8,334 nt of DNA, from positions 1 through 8,334 of the forward strand of contig CAMVPJ010000046.1 of assembly GCA_947169395.1 (NCBI GenBank). The letters run 5' to 3'. Every line of letters begins with the position of its first letter. Position 1 is the stretch's first letter. The notes under the pieces were generated by a model that saw nothing but the letters and a program-made list of their open reading frames with translations, did not search any database and was not told where the DNA came from. This document shows, piece by piece, positions 6,920 through 8,334 of this stretch. Both the position numbers and the translations under genes were made by a program. The stretch comes from an uncultured Caryophanales bacterium. GTDB taxonomy: Bacteria; Bacillota_I; Bacilli_A; RF39; UBA660.

Positions 6920-7371
6920 TAACTATTATATGTGTAGGTAAAATTAAAGAGAAGTATCTTACTGATGCAATTAAAGAATATAGTAAGAGAATAAGTAAGT
7001 ATTCTAAACTTAATATAATTGAGGTTAGTGATATTGATAAAGGTAGTATCTCTGAGATAATTGATAAAGAAGGTAATGATATATTAAGATATATTAAAGA
7101 TAGAGATTATGTTATTACTATGGAAATTGAAGGTAATAGATTATCTAGTACAGAACTTGCTAAAAAAATAGATATTGTATTTAATAATTATTCAAATATA
7201 GTATTTGTAATAGGTGGTTCTTATGGGTTAAGTGATTCAGTTAAGAGTCGTAGTAACTATTCTTTATCATTTTCTGATTTAACGTTTCCTCATCAGTTAT
7301 TTAGAGTAATGTTACTTGAACAGATATATAGAGTTTTTAAGATTAACAATAATGAAACATATCATAAATAG
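6916..7371 (+). CDS. rlmH: 23S rRNA (pseudouridine1915-N3)-methyltransferase RlmH
   Basis: SPOUT-class enzyme that uses S-adenosylmethionine to methylate N3 of pseudouridine 1915 in helix 69 of 23S rRNA on assembled ribosomes. It has 151 aa against ~155-160 usually. The N-terminus MITIICVGKIKEKY is canonical. The knot region that binds SAM contains FVIGGSYG (97-104), followed by FPHQLFRVMLLEQIYR (124-139) and the invariant C-terminal YHK (149-151). The start is TTG at 6916, overlapping the walJ stop codon as TTGA. The choice is supported by a strong GGAGGAG at 6901-6907 with 8-nt spacing and by the fit to the family N-terminus. Last gene of the operon. Confidence 0.96.
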   Translation: MITIICVGKIKEKYLTDAIKEYSKRISKYSKLNIIEVSDIDKGSISEIIDKEGNDILRYIKDRDYVITMEIEGNRLSSTELAKKIDIVFNNYSNIVFVIGGSYGLSDSVKSRSNYSLSFSDLTFPHQLFRVMLLEQIYRVFKINNNETYHK

Positions 7372-7378
7372 TTATAAT

Positions 7379-7412
7379 AAAAGATATAAAGTGTGTATGC
7401 TTTATATCTTTT
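7379..7412. terminator. Bidirectional intrinsic terminator between rlmH and the rpn-like gene
   Basis: The segment 7379-7391 (AAAAGATATAAAG) pairs perfectly with 7400-7412, giving a 13-bp stem around an 8-nt loop. Each arm is A-rich on its 5' side and ends in TTTT on its 3' side on both strands, as expected for a shared terminator between convergent genes. It overlaps the stop codon of the minus-strand gene (7402-7404). Confidence 0.7.
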
Positions 7413-7602
7413 CAATCTCTTCAATGCTAAGTCCTGTAATTTCTTTAATGTCTTCTAATTTGTAATTTGCATCTTTCATGTTTTTTACAATGTTTTTTTG
7501 ATTTTCTTCGATACCCCGACGAGTACCTTGTTCAATACCTCGTTCAATACCTTGTTTTATTCCTTCTTGTTTCCCGCTAATAAAGATACTATTTTCTATC
7601 AT
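7402..7602 (-). CDS. Candidate internal start: short RpnS-like C-terminal product (66 aa)
   Basis: In E. coli some rpn genes make a second small protein from a start inside the 3' end, and this product inhibits the full nuclease. Here the in-frame ATG for M228 (7600-7602) is preceded on the minus strand by GAGGA (7613-7617) at 10-nt spacing. Translation from it would give 66 residues holding most of the G-x-x-x repeats and the C-terminal helix. M220 (ATG 7624-7626) and M200 (ATG 7684-7686, with a GGAGG 14 nt upstream) are other possible starts. Nothing in the sequence proves expression; it is offered by analogy. Confidence 0.3.
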   Translation of the reverse strand: MIENSIFISGKQEGIKQGIERGIEQGTRRGIEENQKNIVKNMKDANYKLEDIKEITGLSIEEIEKI

Positions 7603-8283
7603 TTCTCTATCTTCCTCATCAGTCATAGCCTGATAAAAATTAGGATCTCCATTAAGTTTAATAACATCATCCTTAATCTTTTTCATATAGTCATCACTAT
7701 CCTCCAGATTCTTAAGTTCATATTCAGTTAATCCAAACATTATGATACTTTTAAATTGTTCATAATATTCCTTTGATTTACCTGAATTATACCATTTATT
7801 TTTATAATAATCAACATCAATGTCAATTGTTCTCATAAATGGTATAGTAACTTCACCGGTAGATAGATCACCATACTCGGATATCTTATATCCGTTTTTA
7901 TAGTTCTTTTTAAAATTGAAATTAAATTGAACGTGTTCTCTTACATCTACGAATTTCATGTCTTTTTTCATGCTTGCGATTGTAGATGATGCAAGATAGA
8001 AAAAATTTCTATATATTCTATAATCATCATATTTCACATTAACCTCAATATTTATTATTTTAGTACCAATATCTACTAAAATATCGACAACTTTATTTTT
8101 GATATAAAGCTTGTCTTTGGTTAGTTCGGTATTAAGAACTTTAAAATCCTTAATATCAATATCATCATAAAAAACAGACAAGATATCAGTTAAGAATCTT
8201 TTAAGAAGATCATCATCTCTATAGAAAACATTTTTAAATACAGAATCATTTGCAAGTGAATAAAACTTTTTATCTTTAGTCAT
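7402..8283 (-). CDS. Rpn family recombination-promoting nuclease / putative transposase (PD-(D/E)XK)
   Basis: Predicted 293-aa DNA endonuclease of the Rpn family (PDDEXK_2-type). E. coli members cleave DNA, raise RecA-independent recombination, and the family includes antiphage toxins; despite the common name it is not a demonstrated transposase. The N-terminus (DSVFKNVFYRDDDLLKRFL, 13-31) is typical. The nuclease core is VVDILVD (65-71) and IINIEVN (76-82), so D67 and E80 are present, but the residue two after Glu is N82 where most relatives have Gln or Lys. The C-terminal part has six G-x-x-x units (236-259) and ends with a helix rich in TGLSIEEIEKI, both usual for the family. ATG 8283 follows GGGGGAG at 8290-8296 (minus strand) with good spacing. 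It is convergent with rlmH and is the only gene here on this strand. Confidence 0.88.
   Translation of the reverse strand: MTKDKKFYSLANDSVFKNVFYRDDDLLKRFLTDILSVFYDDIDIKDFKVLNTELTKDKLYIKNKVVDILVDIGTKIINIEVNVKYDDYRIYRNFFYLASSTIASMKKDMKFVDVREHVQFNFNFKKNYKNGYKISEYGDLSTGEVTIPFMRTIDIDVDYYKNKWYNSGKSKEYYEQFKSIIMFGLTEYELKNLEDSDDYMKKIKDDVIKLNGDPNFYQAMTDEEDREMIENSIFISGKQEGIKQGIERGIEQGTRRGIEENQKNIVKNMKDANYKLEDIKEITGLSIEEIEKI
7507..7578 (-). repeat. Tandem 12-bp repeat (six imperfect units) in the rpn-like gene
   Basis: Six consecutive 12-nt units on the + strand begin at 7507, 7519, 7531, 7543, 7555 and 7567. The units at 7531 (TTCAATACCTCG) and 7543 (TTCAATACCTTG) differ by one base, and the others drift further. 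They encode G-x-x-x tetrapeptides with Gly at 237, 241, 245, 249, 253 and 257. Gain or loss of a unit would change length without changing frame. Confidence 0.85.
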
Positions 8284-8298
8284 TATTATCTCCCCCTA

Positions 8299-8304
8299 AT
8301 TATA
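8299..8304 (-). promoter_or_regulatory. Putative -10 box of the rpn-like gene
   Basis: Read on the minus strand, TATAAT lies 15 nt upstream of the ATG at 8283, just before the GGGGGAG ribosome binding site. That leaves a very short leader. No convincing -35 is visible: TTTAAA at 8320-8325 would give a 15-nt spacer. The window ends 30 nt further on. Confidence 0.4.
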
Positions 8305-8334
8305 ATATACGATAAAACTTTTAAATTTCCTTCT

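Noticed and set aside
7507..7578. Short direct repeats as a possible CRISPR array
   Set aside because: Units are 12 nt, contiguous with no spacers, and encode an in-frame Gly-x-x-x repeat typical of the Rpn family.
7498..7731. 77-codon open frame on the + strand
   Set aside because: Antisense to the rpn-like gene, composed mainly of Phe, Ile and Ser from complementary AT-rich codons, with no SD and no family resemblance.
7402..8283. Mobile element / active transposon
   Set aside because: Although such proteins are often labelled putative transposase, I see no terminal inverted repeats or target duplications around the gene, and family members work as nucleases without moving themselves.

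Overview
The window is AT-rich, Gram-positive-type bacterial DNA. UGA is a stop codon here (the dnaB and walJ reading frames end in TGA) and tryptophans are encoded by TGG, so the standard bacterial code applies and Mycoplasma/Spiroplasma code 4 does not. Shine-Dalgarno sites are of the GGAGG/AGGTGG type, and several genes start with GTG or TTG. The pair rplI-dnaB preceded by a GdpP-type DHH gene is a known Firmicutes arrangement (gdpP/yybT-rplI-dnaC near the origin in Bacillus), and walJ with rlmH is another piece of that neighbourhood. A low-GC Bacilli or Mollicutes-like lineage with a compact genome, perhaps an uncultured gut group, is the most likely source. This is an inference and no species can be named.

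Layout. (1) 1-1651: a monocistronic unit with an extended -10 promoter, a prepilin-like surface protein (151-1620) and a clear intrinsic terminator. The protein has a type IV pilin N-terminus, a duplicated ~73-residue cysteine-containing module and a large DUF6273-like / lectin-like C-terminal domain. (2) 1665-7412: a tight six-gene housekeeping operon on the + strand with its own promoter: a stand-alone GdpP-type DHH/DHHA1 phosphodiesterase, rplI (L9), dnaB, a membrane-anchored LysM-G5-M23 peptidase, walJ (MBL-fold hydrolase) and rlmH. Gaps run from 20 nt down to 4-nt overlaps, which suggests translational coupling. It ends in a 13-bp hairpin that probably serves both strands. (3) 7402-8283, minus strand: an Rpn-family (PD-(D/E)XK, PDDEXK_2-type) nuclease gene convergent with the operon. 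It has a tandem 12-bp repeat in its 3' part and candidate internal starts for a short C-terminal product.

How the genes relate: the operon joins second-messenger (c-di-AMP/pApA) hydrolysis, replication (DnaB), translation (L9, RlmH) and envelope functions (M23 peptidase, WalJ). In Bacillus, walJ follows the walRKHI regulatory genes. Here none of those lies between dnaB and walJ, and an exported wall peptidase occupies the place. The two flanking genes, the surface pilin-like protein and the Rpn nuclease, are the accessory parts and hold the most unusual structure. I see no tRNA, rRNA, CRISPR array, insertion sequence or riboswitch. Every gap between genes is well under 300 bases.
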